From an uncultured Collinsella sp. (lineage in GTDB: Bacteria > Actinomycetota > Coriobacteriia > Coriobacteriales > Coriobacteriaceae), in assembly GCA_902474645.1 (NCBI GenBank), contig CABRWN010000008.1, positions 1 through 27,362 on the forward strand: a stretch of DNA of 27,362 bases, in the 5' to 3' direction. Below the pieces are notes generated by a model. It saw only the letters and a list, made by a program, of their open reading frames with translations. It was not told the origin of the DNA and did no database searches. Below, piece by piece: positions 14,247-22,664 of the stretch (position 1 is the stretch's first letter; each line of letters starts with the position of its first letter). The position numbers were made by a program, and so were the translations under genes.

Positions 14247-16739
14247 ATGACCGAACACCATGCCATCAGCCGCCGAGCGTTTACGCTGGGCCTAGGGCTT
14301 GCGGCGTTGTCACCACTTGCAAGCCTGCCCGAAACCGCAGCGCCGGGCATTCCCCTGCGAGCGGCATTTGCAGACAACACACCCGCACCGTCGGACAGCC
14401 TCGACAATTTCGTCATTCGCCTTCGCCCCGCAGGCTATTTTCGTACCGCAAGCGTTAACGAAGACGGCAACGTCATCGGCAACGTCTGCCATCTGTTTAA
14501 TGACGGCACGTCCAGCAAGCTCATCCTTGAGAACGTAACGACCAAGAATGACGATACAAACTGGTATGCTATCCGCACCTTGCTCAATTTCGAAGAGCAT
14601 AAAAAGACGGGCTACAGCATTTGGTCGGTCGATGGCGACTCGGACAAAGACGGAAAGGTCATCCACGTATGGAGCGGCGAGTATGACAACAAGCCCAGCC
14701 GCGCTTTTGCGTTCGAGCGGCAATCAAACGGAACCTATATCATCCGAGACCGCACGGTCGAGAAAGAAACCGAGAAAAAAGACATTAAGTACCTGGCAAT
14801 AGAATCGAACGGCGAAGACCAGGACAACAATAAGATCTGCCATAAGAATAAGAGTAAGAGCATTCCGTGGGAGCTCGAGCTTGTCGGTTACGACATGAAA
14901 AAGAACGATGCCACGGTTAGCAGCCTCGACTGGATCACGTACAGCAGCTACGTCGATGGGCCATGTTGGATGAAATACGTCGACGACAACAAGTTCCTCG
15001 ACGAGCTGAGCATCCCGGGTACGCACGATTCGGGCACCTGCAGCGTGGACAACGACACTGAGCCCCAATCCTCGCAAGTAAAATGCCAGCAGGATTACAT
15101 TCCCACGCAGTTGCTCGAAGGCATTCGCTATTTTGATATCCGGCTCGGAAAGGGCGATGACCCCGGCATCGACCACGGGATTTTCTACCTACTCAAAAAA
15201 GACGGGAACTATCTGCATCTCTCCGATGTCATCGGGTACTTCAAAACGTTTTTGAACGAAAACCCGTCAGAAGCGCTCATCATGCTCGCATCGCGCGGCA
15301 ACGATGAGGCTACCGACGAAAGCATAACGACGGCCTTCGCCAAGGTTATGGCCGATAACCCCAACCTGTTCTACACGTCGAGCCACGTCCCCACGCTGGG
15401 CGAGGTGCGCGGAAAGATTGTCCTGCTGCGTCGATTTGGGCTCGCCGGCAACAGCGTAAGCGGCCACACGTGGGGCCTCGACCTCACCCAATGGGATGAC
15501 AAGATCAAGGCGCATTCCGGGCAGTCGATGTGTCTCGTCCAAGACGCGCGGGGATTTGAAGCCATAGGGGAAACGGGCAATGAAGAGCCCTATTGCACCA
15601 AGGTATATGCCCAGGACAAGTACAAACTCACGGGAACCGACAAGCTCAGCTGGGTCGATAATGCGCTGAAGGAAACGACCGGGCGCACGTGCAACAAGGT
15701 GGACGTCGTGGACGATGCCGGGGCCGAGGTGCAAGTCCAGGAGCGTTGCTGGTCTATCAACTACACCAGCTGCACGGGCTTGTCGCACGGAGGCAATCCT
15801 TTTACCTCGGCACGAGTAGTCAACGAGCATCTGTACAAGAGCCCGTACATCAATCCCAGCGGCACCGAGGATACAAAGTCAGATTACCTCAAGCACATTG
15901 GCATCATCGCATCCGACTTTGTTGATGCGGCGCTGGCCCGGAGCATCTACCAGCGCAATTACAATTACGATACGAAGCACACGCAGTCGGCTTCGTGCTG
16001 CCTCCCAACCCGCATGCGCATGACGTACGGCGACTCGCTGAGCGATGCCTCGCTCCAGGATGGCAAGACCGTTGGCGAGGGCCATTTCCGCCTTGTCGAC
16101 AGCAGCAACGTACTCAACGTGGCGGCTTCGGGCCATGCGTTTACCATCGAATACGTGGATGTCGACGCCTTGGGCAACGAGACCGTTACGGGGCTGCAGG
16201 GATCCGTGCCCATCGATATCGATCCGCGCGCACTGACACCCCACTTTGAGGGGCTCGAAGGCCTTAAGGCCGGCGAGGATGTGCGCACAAAGGTCGCGGC
16301 GCTGCTCGAGGGCAAACTCGAAAACGATGCCTGCACGGCTCAGCTCGAGTTTGTGCACGACGCGGACGGCGCTCCGGGCACGGCAATGGTCGAGGGCGAG
16401 GCATTTACCGCGGGAACGTACTGGGTGCGCGCGAACGGTCTTTTGGGCGACGCGGCGCAAAACTACAAGCTTGCTAATGACGGAGCCGCGAGCTTTACCG
16501 TAGCGGCCTCGAGCAGTGCAGGCGGCACCGGCACCGACGGTGGCACGGGTTCCAACGCAGGCAGCGCTGATAAGAACGGTAAGGGCAACAAGGGCAAGAA
16601 CTCGGGCGTAAAACACGCCGACACGGGCGACGGCTCCGGCATTGCCGCCGGGCTCGCTGCCGCCGCCGTAGCGACAACGGTCGCCGGCGCGGCAATGCTT
16701 GCCAACGACCGCGAAAACGCTGGGGACGGTAGCGAATAG
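14247..16739 (+). CDS. Tat-exported PI-PLC X-domain phospholipase with lectin-like domain
   Basis: An 830-residue secreted enzyme. The N-terminus carries a twin-arginine motif, SRRAFTLGL at 8-16, then a hydrophobic core to about residue 40. Residues 53-215 look like a ricin-type beta-trefoil (SIWSVDGDSDKDGKVIHVW, later NGTYIIRD). Residues 245-600 are the phospholipase C X-type barrel. IPGTHDSGT supplies His260 and Asp261, FDIR supplies Arg299, and GIDHG supplies His310, matching the two catalytic histidines and the arginine of bacterial PI-PLC. Then come a beta-rich module (about 650-750), a Gly/Ser/Lys linker, and ADTGD followed by a hydrophobic segment (782-803), possibly a divergent sorting signal but with no basic tail. 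The ATG has GGAG 6 bases upstream. Likely activity is cleavage of phosphatidylinositol or GPI lipids at the cell surface; substrate is inferred. It is monocistronic. Confidence 0.85.
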   Translation: MTEHHAISRRAFTLGLGLAALSPLASLPETAAPGIPLRAAFADNTPAPSDSLDNFVIRLRPAGYFRTASVNEDGNVIGNVCHLFNDGTSSKLILENVTTKNDDTNWYAIRTLLNFEEHKKTGYSIWSVDGDSDKDGKVIHVWSGEYDNKPSRAFAFERQSNGTYIIRDRTVEKETEKKDIKYLAIESNGEDQDNNKICHKNKSKSIPWELELVGYDMKKNDATVSSLDWITYSSYVDGPCWMKYVDDNKFLDELSIPGTHDSGTCSVDNDTEPQSSQVKCQQDYIPTQLLEGIRYFDIRLGKGDDPGIDHGIFYLLKKDGNYLHLSDVIGYFKTFLNENPSEALIMLASRGNDEATDESITTAFAKVMADNPNLFYTSSHVPTLGEVRGKIVLLRRFGLAGNSVSGHTWGLDLTQWDDKIKAHSGQSMCLVQDARGFEAIGETGNEEPYCTKVYAQDKYKLTGTDKLSWVDNALKETTGRTCNKVDVVDDAGAEVQVQERCWSINYTSCTGLSHGGNPFTSARVVNEHLYKSPYINPSGTEDTKSDYLKHIGIIASDFVDAALARSIYQRNYNYDTKHTQSASCCLPTRMRMTYGDSLSDASLQDGKTVGEGHFRLVDSSNVLNVAASGHAFTIEYVDVDALGNETVTGLQGSVPIDIDPRALTPHFEGLEGLKAGEDVRTKVAALLEGKLENDACTAQLEFVHDADGAPGTAMVEGEAFTAGTYWVRANGLLGDAAQNYKLANDGAASFTVAASSSAGGTGTDGGTGSNAGSADKNGKGNKGKNSGVKHADTGDGSGIAAGLAAAAVATTVAGAAMLANDRENAGDGSE

Positions 16740-16772
16740 GCAAGCCGGCCTTTTAGACACATTGACTCAATG

Positions 16773-16808
16773 GGGGGCGCAGGACACCGTTCTGTGCCCC
16801 CGATTTTT
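16773..16808 (+). terminator. Intrinsic terminator of the phospholipase gene
   Basis: GGGGGCGCAG (16773-16782) pairs with CTGTGCCCCC (16792-16801), including one G-U pair, across a 9-base loop. Five T residues follow at 16804-16808. Confidence 0.85.
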
Positions 16809-16833
16809 ACCTTGGCCCAAACGCCGCCATAGG

Positions 16834-17103
16834 CTACATCACCATGTTCAGCGCGTTAACAAACTCCTGGGCCTTCGCACGGCTGCTCAGGCTAAAAACA
16901 CAAGCAGTCAACAGCCTGTTACGCAGAAAAACATCGCGGCCCTTGATCCTGTTGACCCCCGTAATGTCCTTAAGATAGACAATCTCGGTGTGCTTGCCAC
17001 CAAAAGTGCCCTTCTTGAGCACCTCAATACGGTTGGGGTAGATCTTGACGTCTTTATACCTACCCGAACCTTTGTCCTGGAATAGCAGCGTGTTATTGTC
17101 CAT
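16834..17103 (-). CDS. Small protein with a bacterial PH-like fold
   Basis: An 89-residue soluble protein. The pattern of strands KDVKIYPNRIEVLKKG, then HTEIVYLKDITGVN, then a C-terminal helix AKAQEFVNALN is typical of short bacterial pleckstrin-homology-like domains, which often read out membrane or small-molecule cues. The match is by fold pattern only. The ATG at 17103 has GGGAG 8 bases upstream. A GTG at 17148 would add 15 residues, but it overlaps a likely -10 element (TAAAAT, minus strand, near 17154-17149), so I reject it. The gene is alone, converging with the phospholipase gene (95-base gap) and diverging from the DUF1016-like nuclease gene. A terminator for it is not obvious. Confidence 0.65.
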   Translation of the reverse strand: MDNNTLLFQDKGSGRYKDVKIYPNRIEVLKKGTFGGKHTEIVYLKDITGVNRIKGRDVFLRNRLLTACVFSLSSRAKAQEFVNALNMVM

Positions 17104-17270
17104 ACGCGTCACTCCCGTGGGATTCGCTAAAACTGCCTCTATGGTCACATTTTAGTCACCGCAAGGCCCCATGCGAAGATGTCAGACAGCACAGCAATTC
17201 GTGTCCGCGCGAGGCTTTAAACTAAATGCGATAAAGACGCATTCCACAAAAGGAAAGTGGGGCGACAGTG

Positions 17271-18320
17271 ATGGGCGAACTGGTAAACCGTGGAGAATCG
17301 GCAATCGTGCCCGAAGGTTTTTACAAGCAGGTCTCCTCGATTCTCAACGCCGCTCGCGACAAGGCCTATACCGCCGTTAACTTTGCGATGGTTGAGGCAT
17401 ATTGGGAGATCGGCAAGAGTATTGTTGATGAACAGGGCGGAGAGGGGCGCGCCAAGTATGGAGAGGCGCTGCTCAAGGCCCTCGCAATCAGACTTACCAA
17501 GGATTTTGGTAAAAGTTTTGAAGCAAGAGAGCTGCGCAAAATGCGTCAGTTCTATCTTGCATTTCCAATTCGGGACTCACTGCGTCCCGAATTGAGCTGG
17601 ACACATTACCGCAGGTTAATACGCATTCCTGACCCCGAAGCTCGCACCTGGTACATGAACGAATGCGCCGATTCTCGCTGGAGCACGCGTCAGCTCGAAC
17701 GCCAGATCAACACCATGTTCCGCGAGCGCCTACTTGCCAGCAAGGACAAAGAGGCCGTCACCCAGGAAATCCAAGAGAGCGCCCCGGCTCGTCGCGCCGA
17801 GGATATCATCCGCGACCCATATGTACTGGAGTTTTTAGGTTTCTCGGACGACGCTGCGTTTCGCGAGAGCGATCTAGAGCAAGCGCTCATCACGCATCTT
17901 CAGAAGTTCCTGCTGGAGCTTGGCCGTGGCTTCGCTTTCGAGGCGCGCCAAAAGCGCATCACCTTTGATGGACGCCATTTCTATATTGACCTTGTTTTTT
18001 ACAACTATCTGATGCGCTGCTTCGTGCTCATCGACCTTAAGACCGATGACCTTACGCATCAGGACCTGGGCCAGATGCAAATGTATGTGAACTACTACAC
18101 GCGCGAGCTCATGAACGAAGGCGACAATCCGCCCATAGGCATCGTGCTCTGCGCGGACAAAAGCGATTCGATTGTCGAGTACACGCTGCCCGAAGACAAC
18201 GACCAAGTGTTTGCCGCCAAATACCTGCCGTATCTTCCAAGCAAGGAAGAGCTGGCACGCGAGCTGAGTGCCGAGTACCGCGCCATCAACGAAGCGACTA
18301 ATGGCGAAGCGCAAGGGTAG
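17271..18320 (+). CDS. DUF1016 / YhcG-type PD-(D/E)XK nuclease
   Basis: A 349-residue protein of the YhcG family: an N-terminal helical DNA-recognition-like domain (about 15-170, with VEAYWEIGKSIVDEQ and FGKSFEARELRKMRQFY) and a C-terminal PD-(D/E)XK nuclease domain (about 185-330). Candidate catalytic residues are Asp240 in FYIDLVFYN, Asp255 and Lys257 in LIDLKT, and Gln268 in the GQMQMYVNYY helix. Relatives often sit in restriction-modification or mobile regions, and their biology is poorly defined. Here no methylase, specificity subunit or transposase is adjacent, so it is an orphan. The ATG at 17271 is preceded by GTGGGG at 8 bases; a GTG lies one codon upstream. It is followed by a 425-bp stretch without a gene. 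Horizontal acquisition is plausible but not demonstrated. Confidence 0.88.
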   Translation: MGELVNRGESAIVPEGFYKQVSSILNAARDKAYTAVNFAMVEAYWEIGKSIVDEQGGEGRAKYGEALLKALAIRLTKDFGKSFEARELRKMRQFYLAFPIRDSLRPELSWTHYRRLIRIPDPEARTWYMNECADSRWSTRQLERQINTMFRERLLASKDKEAVTQEIQESAPARRAEDIIRDPYVLEFLGFSDDAAFRESDLEQALITHLQKFLLELGRGFAFEARQKRITFDGRHFYIDLVFYNYLMRCFVLIDLKTDDLTHQDLGQMQMYVNYYTRELMNEGDNPPIGIVLCADKSDSIVEYTLPEDNDQVFAAKYLPYLPSKEELARELSAEYRAINEATNGEAQG

Positions 18321-18745
18321 CAGCACGTTGCGACCGAAGCCACCGCAGCCGTCGCAGGCGCACTCGCGGTTGCGACGCACGCTACGAAACAATACCGGTC
18401 ATGGACGCCGGCAACGACATTCTAGCCGTGGCTGGCGAGCGTGACCTGACAGGCAAAGACGCGGCCTTCGTCTGATGTGGATCCATGGGCTGGCCCAGAA
18501 AAGGGCCGGTTGCAGCCGGCCCTCAAGACACTTGCACCTGCGTTGCCCGCGCTTCCGAAGTGTAACTAACTGAGGAGCGGGTTCCGTGGCACAACCTGAT
18601 CTTGCCCAGCGAGGCGGCCCTTTTGCAGCCGCTCCACTGTTTATTTTCATCTGGCACCCTCAAACAATCAGACGGCAGCCCGCACTCCTGAGAGCCGCCC
18701 CGCACCCCCGGCCATCACGTTACGGCAACAACCGGCGCTACTCCC
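18321..18745. other. 425-bp gap without a recognisable gene
   Basis: The first 100 bases read in one frame as an Ala/Val/Thr-rich peptide that soon meets stops, perhaps a decayed gene end. The only clear element is a leftward intrinsic terminator at 18499-18523. The rest, between that and the zinc-ribbon stop at 18746, is unassigned and would be the 3' untranslated part of that gene. Confidence 0.5.
18499..18523 (-). terminator. Intrinsic terminator downstream of the zinc-ribbon gene
   Basis: AGGGCCGG (18502-18509) and CCGGCCCT (18516-18523) form a perfect 8-bp stem with a 6-base loop. The T-run is on the minus strand only (18502-18499), so it serves leftward transcription. It is about 220 bases beyond the zinc-ribbon stop, leaving a long 3' untranslated region. 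Confidence 0.7.
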
Positions 18746-20083
18746 CTACTTCCCAAATAGCGCACCCAGCAGACCGCGGCGTTTGGGCTTTTCTTCTCGG
18801 TAGGAACCCTCGGCAACCGCTGCAACCTGGCGCGGTTGCTCGCCGCCTCCACGGCGCACAATCTGATATAGGAACGGCGATTTAACGTATTTGACCTCGA
18901 TGGGCGTGGCGTGCACGGTGCTTTCGCTCGACAGCATCACGTTGGGATTGAACGGTGCCACGATATGCGTTTCGCGCTTGTCGCTAAACACCACCGCGGC
19001 CGCGCGGCCCGTCTGGCCGTTTACAGCAATGCGCACCTGCTCGCCATCGCGGCTGTCCGTCGCCGGACGGTCGACAAAGTACACCGGCACCATCACCAGA
19101 CCGTCCTTATGCTTGCGGGCCTTGCATGCCCACGTGCGGATGCTCTTTTTATTGAGCCCCAGTACAGCCTCGGCGTCGTTGCCCGCAACGTCGAGCGCCA
19201 GCTTATCAATGACCACCTGGTCCTTGGTAGACGCATCGACGGAGACAACGCGGAAGTCGCCTTCCTGCATGGCGGGATCGAACGGGCCGACCTTGGCAAA
19301 GTCCCACGGCTCCAAAATGCCCATGAGGCGAACGTCCAGGTAGTTTGCCCTGGGGTATGCCCAGTCGAGCACCTCGTAGTACACCAGGGTTTCCTTGCTC
19401 AGGCCCTTGCCCGGGAAGCTCGCCATCATGCGCAGGTCCGCCAGCGCCATGGGGAAATAGAAGAGCATCATATCGTTTTGGATCGCATCTTCCACGTTGT
19501 GCCCGGCAAAGGCTTCCGCATACTGGCGCACCAGCTGCAGTGCGTTGGCACGTGCCTGCTGCGGCGAGATTTCGCAGGGAATACCCTGCCCAGGTACATA
19601 CTCCGCACCAACGCCCATGGTAAGGCGCTTGCTAAACGTCCCCGGCTTGAGCAGGTCCGCAATGCCGATCTTATTGCCGCAGGACGGGCACTCAAACACA
19701 CGCTGCGTTGACTCGCCCTCAAAGGACGCTCCGCAGAAGGGGCAAGGAATGCTCACATGCGTGGCCTCTTGGAACTCCTGCGCCGTGCCGCGATCCTCCC
19801 ACAGCAGATGTTCCAGGACCGACTGATTGCGCCAGTGCGCATTGAAGAAATACCAGTCCGGGTCCTCCGGGCGCTCGAGTTGCGACACATGCGTGAGCTT
19901 GAGCAGTCCATCCACTACCGTCAACGACGTATGGCGAATGCCCAAAGCGCTCTTGGGCTCTCCAGCGTCCGCCTGCCACGGAATGACCGCACCGCAATAA
20001 GCGCACTCAAAGCTGCGCTTAGCTTGGTGCGAGTACATAGGGCCGCCGCAGTTTTGACATTTAATGGCAAACATCTCGTCCAT
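18746..20083 (-). CDS. Double zinc-ribbon protein of unknown function
   Basis: A 445-residue protein with two zinc ribbons: Cys9/Cys12 with Cys27/Cys30 (CQNCG, CAYCG) and Cys114/Cys117 with Cys132/Cys135 (CPFCG, CPSCG). Between and after them is a mixed alpha/beta region with no motif I can name, including a segment near 255-300 with DWAYPRANYLDVRLMG. The extreme C-terminus KRRGLLGALFGK is basic and amphipathic and could bind membrane. Proteins of this layout are often labelled TFIIB-type zinc-ribbon proteins in Firmicutes and Actinomycetota, without known function. The ATG at 20083 has AAGGAGG 8 bases upstream; the open frame upstream of it has no good ribosome-binding site. It is divergent from the cation transporter, with 218 bases between the two starts. 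Confidence 0.75.
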   Translation of the reverse strand: MDEMFAIKCQNCGGPMYSHQAKRSFECAYCGAVIPWQADAGEPKSALGIRHTSLTVVDGLLKLTHVSQLERPEDPDWYFFNAHWRNQSVLEHLLWEDRGTAQEFQEATHVSIPCPFCGASFEGESTQRVFECPSCGNKIGIADLLKPGTFSKRLTMGVGAEYVPGQGIPCEISPQQARANALQLVRQYAEAFAGHNVEDAIQNDMMLFYFPMALADLRMMASFPGKGLSKETLVYYEVLDWAYPRANYLDVRLMGILEPWDFAKVGPFDPAMQEGDFRVVSVDASTKDQVVIDKLALDVAGNDAEAVLGLNKKSIRTWACKARKHKDGLVMVPVYFVDRPATDSRDGEQVRIAVNGQTGRAAAVVFSDKRETHIVAPFNPNVMLSSESTVHATPIEVKYVKSPFLYQIVRRGGGEQPRQVAAVAEGSYREEKPKRRGLLGALFGK

Positions 20084-20301
20084 GGAAACGTCCTCCTTTG
20101 CACAGGGGCTGTCGACATTAAGTATGTCGAGCAAACAGGCACATGCCCATACCCATGTGGCCCAAAATGGACCACCCAGGCAGACGAGAAGGCTCGCTCG
20201 TTAGCGCCGGCAGACTATTGCTGCATTTTCTGAGCATCGGTGCACGGCGCCCCCGCGCGAGCTACACTATCCCCTTAAACATGATTGTGAGGACGACCGC
20301 T

Positions 20302-21483
20302 ATGCTATTTGTAAATCGGCTGGTACATATGCTTGTCCCCGGCAGCGAAAGCGAGCCGGTCGATGCATCTTGCCGCACTAACGCGGGCTTTGCCGCAAGC
20401 CTCATCTGCATTGGCCTCAACATCACCCTGTGCCTGGCCAAGGGCATCGCGGGCCTGCTCGCCGGCTCCGTCTCCCTCATCGCCGATGCCTTCAACAACC
20501 TCTCCGATGCCTCGAGCAACATCGTGAGCCTGCTCGGGTTCCGCCTTGCCAGCCGCCCGGCAGACGAAGGCCACCCCTATGGTCACGGCCGCTATGAGTA
20601 CCTAGCCGGCCTGTTCGTCGCTGTCCTGGTTTGCGCCGTCGGCATCAACCTGATCCTCGAGTCGGTCACCAAAATCATCAAGCCCTCCCCCACCGCCTAC
20701 ACGCTGATCTCCATGGCCGCGCTCGTCGCGTCCATGCTCGTCAAGTTTTGGATGGCGGCGTTCAACCGCGCGCTGGGCAACCGCATCGATTCCGAGACGC
20801 TCATCGCCACGGCGCAGGACTCCAAAAACGATGTCATCACCTCGGGCTCGGTCTTAGCGGCGGCGCTTATTTCGCAAACGACAGGCTTTGACCTCGACGG
20901 TTGGGCGGGCCTGGGCGTGGGCATCTTCATTTGCATCAGCGGCATGGGCCTGGTGCGCGACGCCATCAGCCCGCTGTTGGGGCAAGCGCCCGACCCCAAG
21001 CTCGTCCAGGCAATCCGCGACAAGATCATGTCGTATCCGCAGGTCCTAGGCACGCACGACCTCATGGTGCACGACTACGGCCCCGGCCGCCAGTTTGCCA
21101 GCGCACACGTGGAAATGCCCGGCGAGGGCGATGCCTTTGAGCACCACGAGATTCTGGACACCATTGAGCACGATATCAAACGGCAGATGGGCATCGACAT
21201 CACGCTACACTGCGACCCCATCGCCACCACCGGCGACGACCTACGCGGCTGGGTCAAGCGCGGCGTCATGCAGATCGATCCTGCGCTCTCCATCCACGAC
21301 CTGCACGAGCACGACGGGTTCGTTTCGTTTGACCTGGTGCGTCCCGACGGCTTTGACATATCCGACGAAGAGCTGCTGGAGCTCGTCACGCGCATCGTGC
21401 ACGAGCGCCGGCCCGATGCCTCATGCGTCGTTACGTTTGACTCGGGCTTTAGCTCGCCCGACCGTCCGGCCGAGCAGCTGTAG
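20302..21483 (+). CDS. Cation diffusion facilitator family metal exporter
   Basis: A 393-residue inner-membrane antiporter that exports divalent metal. Six hydrophobic helices span about 28-225. The metal site motifs are SLIADAFNNLSDAS (Asp62, Asp69) in helix 2 and AQDSKNDVITS in helix 5. The loop HPYGHGRYEYLAGL (91-104) is a family signature. After the membrane part comes the usual cytoplasmic dimerisation domain (MVHDYGPGRQFASAHVEMPG), then about 100 extra residues (LRGWVKRGV to the end) that look like a second copy of that fold. Asn and Asp, rather than His, at the second site suggest manganese or iron instead of zinc, but this is inference. Start: the ATG at 20302 with GAGGA about 9 bases upstream; an ATG at 20281 has none. 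It converges with the next gene, 12 bases apart. Confidence 0.88.
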   Translation: MLFVNRLVHMLVPGSESEPVDASCRTNAGFAASLICIGLNITLCLAKGIAGLLAGSVSLIADAFNNLSDASSNIVSLLGFRLASRPADEGHPYGHGRYEYLAGLFVAVLVCAVGINLILESVTKIIKPSPTAYTLISMAALVASMLVKFWMAAFNRALGNRIDSETLIATAQDSKNDVITSGSVLAAALISQTTGFDLDGWAGLGVGIFICISGMGLVRDAISPLLGQAPDPKLVQAIRDKIMSYPQVLGTHDLMVHDYGPGRQFASAHVEMPGEGDAFEHHEILDTIEHDIKRQMGIDITLHCDPIATTGDDLRGWVKRGVMQIDPALSIHDLHEHDGFVSFDLVRPDGFDISDEELLELVTRIVHERRPDASCVVTFDSGFSSPDRPAEQL

Positions 21484-21495
21484 TCTGCTTAACAG

Positions 21496-22485
21496 CTAGT
21501 TTCCCTGCGCGCCCGAGATGCCGTTTTGCAGCGCGTCCCAGGCATTGGTAGCCATATCGCCCAGATTCTGAGCAGTATCACCCAAGTTTTGTGCCGTGTC
21601 GCCCAGCTCTTGCGCCTTGTCTCCCAACTCCTGCGCCTTGTTGCTCAAGTCCTCCAGCGTATTGGAGCTCGAGCTGTCGGTACCGCTTTGGCCGCCGGAC
21701 GAGTTGCCATAGCTGTTCTTGTGCGTGAGCTGAATCTCCAGGTTGCCGTTGTCGTTATAGTAGGCATTCGTAACAACCCAGTTGGAATCGATGACGGGCG
21801 TTGAGCCATCGTCGGTCAGGATCACGGCGTTCGAAAGGTCGGCTCCGCGCGACTTGAGGAGCTTCTTGGCGTTGGACCAGTACTGTCCCGGGATATCGCT
21901 CAGGTCGACGGTGCCAGACGAGGCGGACTCGGTTTGCTCGGCAGCGGTATCGGCCGTTGAACCCCCTCGCTTGTTGAGCATGCCCGACACGATGGCAAAC
22001 ACAACCGACAGCGCAAAGAAGATCGCCAGTACGATGAGGATCTTCTTGATCGCGTTCGACGAACGCGACGGCTTCTTCTCCTCGTCCTCGCCATATTGTG
22101 GAATCGACTTGGGGTACTCGCGATACGGCTCGCGCGACTCGTAGCGAGGCTGCGCCGTGCGAGGCATATACGTCGTCTGCTGAGGCTGCGGAATGGGATT
22201 CTGCGGCAGGTCATCATAGGGATTCGGCGCCGAGGCGGCATAAGAATCCTGCGGCACATAATCAAACGGGTCCGGCGCCGCGTTACCATAGGGGCTTTGC
22301 GTAGATGCAGCGTAAGGGTCCGGCGCCGTGTCGCCATAGCCCATAACCCGAGTGGGCTCGGCAGAAGGCTGCGTCGCGGCGGGGTCGGCATAACCGGAGT
22401 TGGGAACAACACGGGTCGCGTCGGCGCTATCACCAGCATGTGCGGAACCGTAGCCGCCCATCACGGTTGTCTTGTCCTGATCCAT
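21496..22485 (-). CDS. Single-pass membrane protein with PASTA-like domain and heptad repeat tail
   Basis: A 329-residue protein with four parts. Residues 1-140 are Pro/Tyr/Ala/Asp-rich, low-complexity and cytoplasmic, with three TxV motifs (TTVMG, TRVVP, TRVMG) set in acidic or polar context. Residues 148-169 are a transmembrane helix (KKILIVLAIFFALSVVFAIV). Residues 192-256 resemble a PASTA-like module (DIPGQYWSNAKKLLKSRGAD). Residues 284-311 are four copies of a 7-residue unit (AQELGDK, AQELGDT, AQNLGDT, AQNLGDM), likely an amphipathic helix. The Thr motifs recall targets of Ser/Thr kinases and FHA domains in Actinomycetota, and PASTA domains occur in such kinases, so a cell-wall-linked signalling role is possible. 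No kinase is in view. The ATG at 22485 has GGAAAGGAA upstream. It converges with the transporter. Confidence 0.75.
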   Translation of the reverse strand: MDQDKTTVMGGYGSAHAGDSADATRVVPNSGYADPAATQPSAEPTRVMGYGDTAPDPYAASTQSPYGNAAPDPFDYVPQDSYAASAPNPYDDLPQNPIPQPQQTTYMPRTAQPRYESREPYREYPKSIPQYGEDEEKKPSRSSNAIKKILIVLAIFFALSVVFAIVSGMLNKRGGSTADTAAEQTESASSGTVDLSDIPGQYWSNAKKLLKSRGADLSNAVILTDDGSTPVIDSNWVVTNAYYNDNGNLEIQLTHKNSYGNSSGGQSGTDSSSSNTLEDLSNKAQELGDKAQELGDTAQNLGDTAQNLGDMATNAWDALQNGISGAQGN

Positions 22486-22603
22486 GCAACGATTCCTTTC
22501 CGTCGCGCGTGAGCCTCAAGTTATCCATGCATTCTACCCGCGCAAAAGCCTATGATGGGCAGAGTCCGTCGGTATCTACAAGACATGCGCGGGCCTAAGG
22601 ATC

Positions 22604-22639
22604 AAAAAGCCCCGCAGGGCCTTGTGGGCACGGCGGGGC
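22604..22639 (-). terminator. Intrinsic terminator of the formate-THF ligase gene
   Basis: On the minus strand GCCCCGC (22639-22633) pairs with GCGGGGC (22615-22609) around a structured 17-base loop, followed by TTTTT. It lies about 26 bases after the fhs stop. Confidence 0.8.
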
Positions 22640-22664
22640 GGACAAGCAGCTATGGACAGCAGAC

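Noticed and set aside
18321..18745. A gene or tRNA in the gap after the nuclease
   Set aside because: Open frames are short and broken, and there is no tRNA T-loop signature or acceptor pairing.
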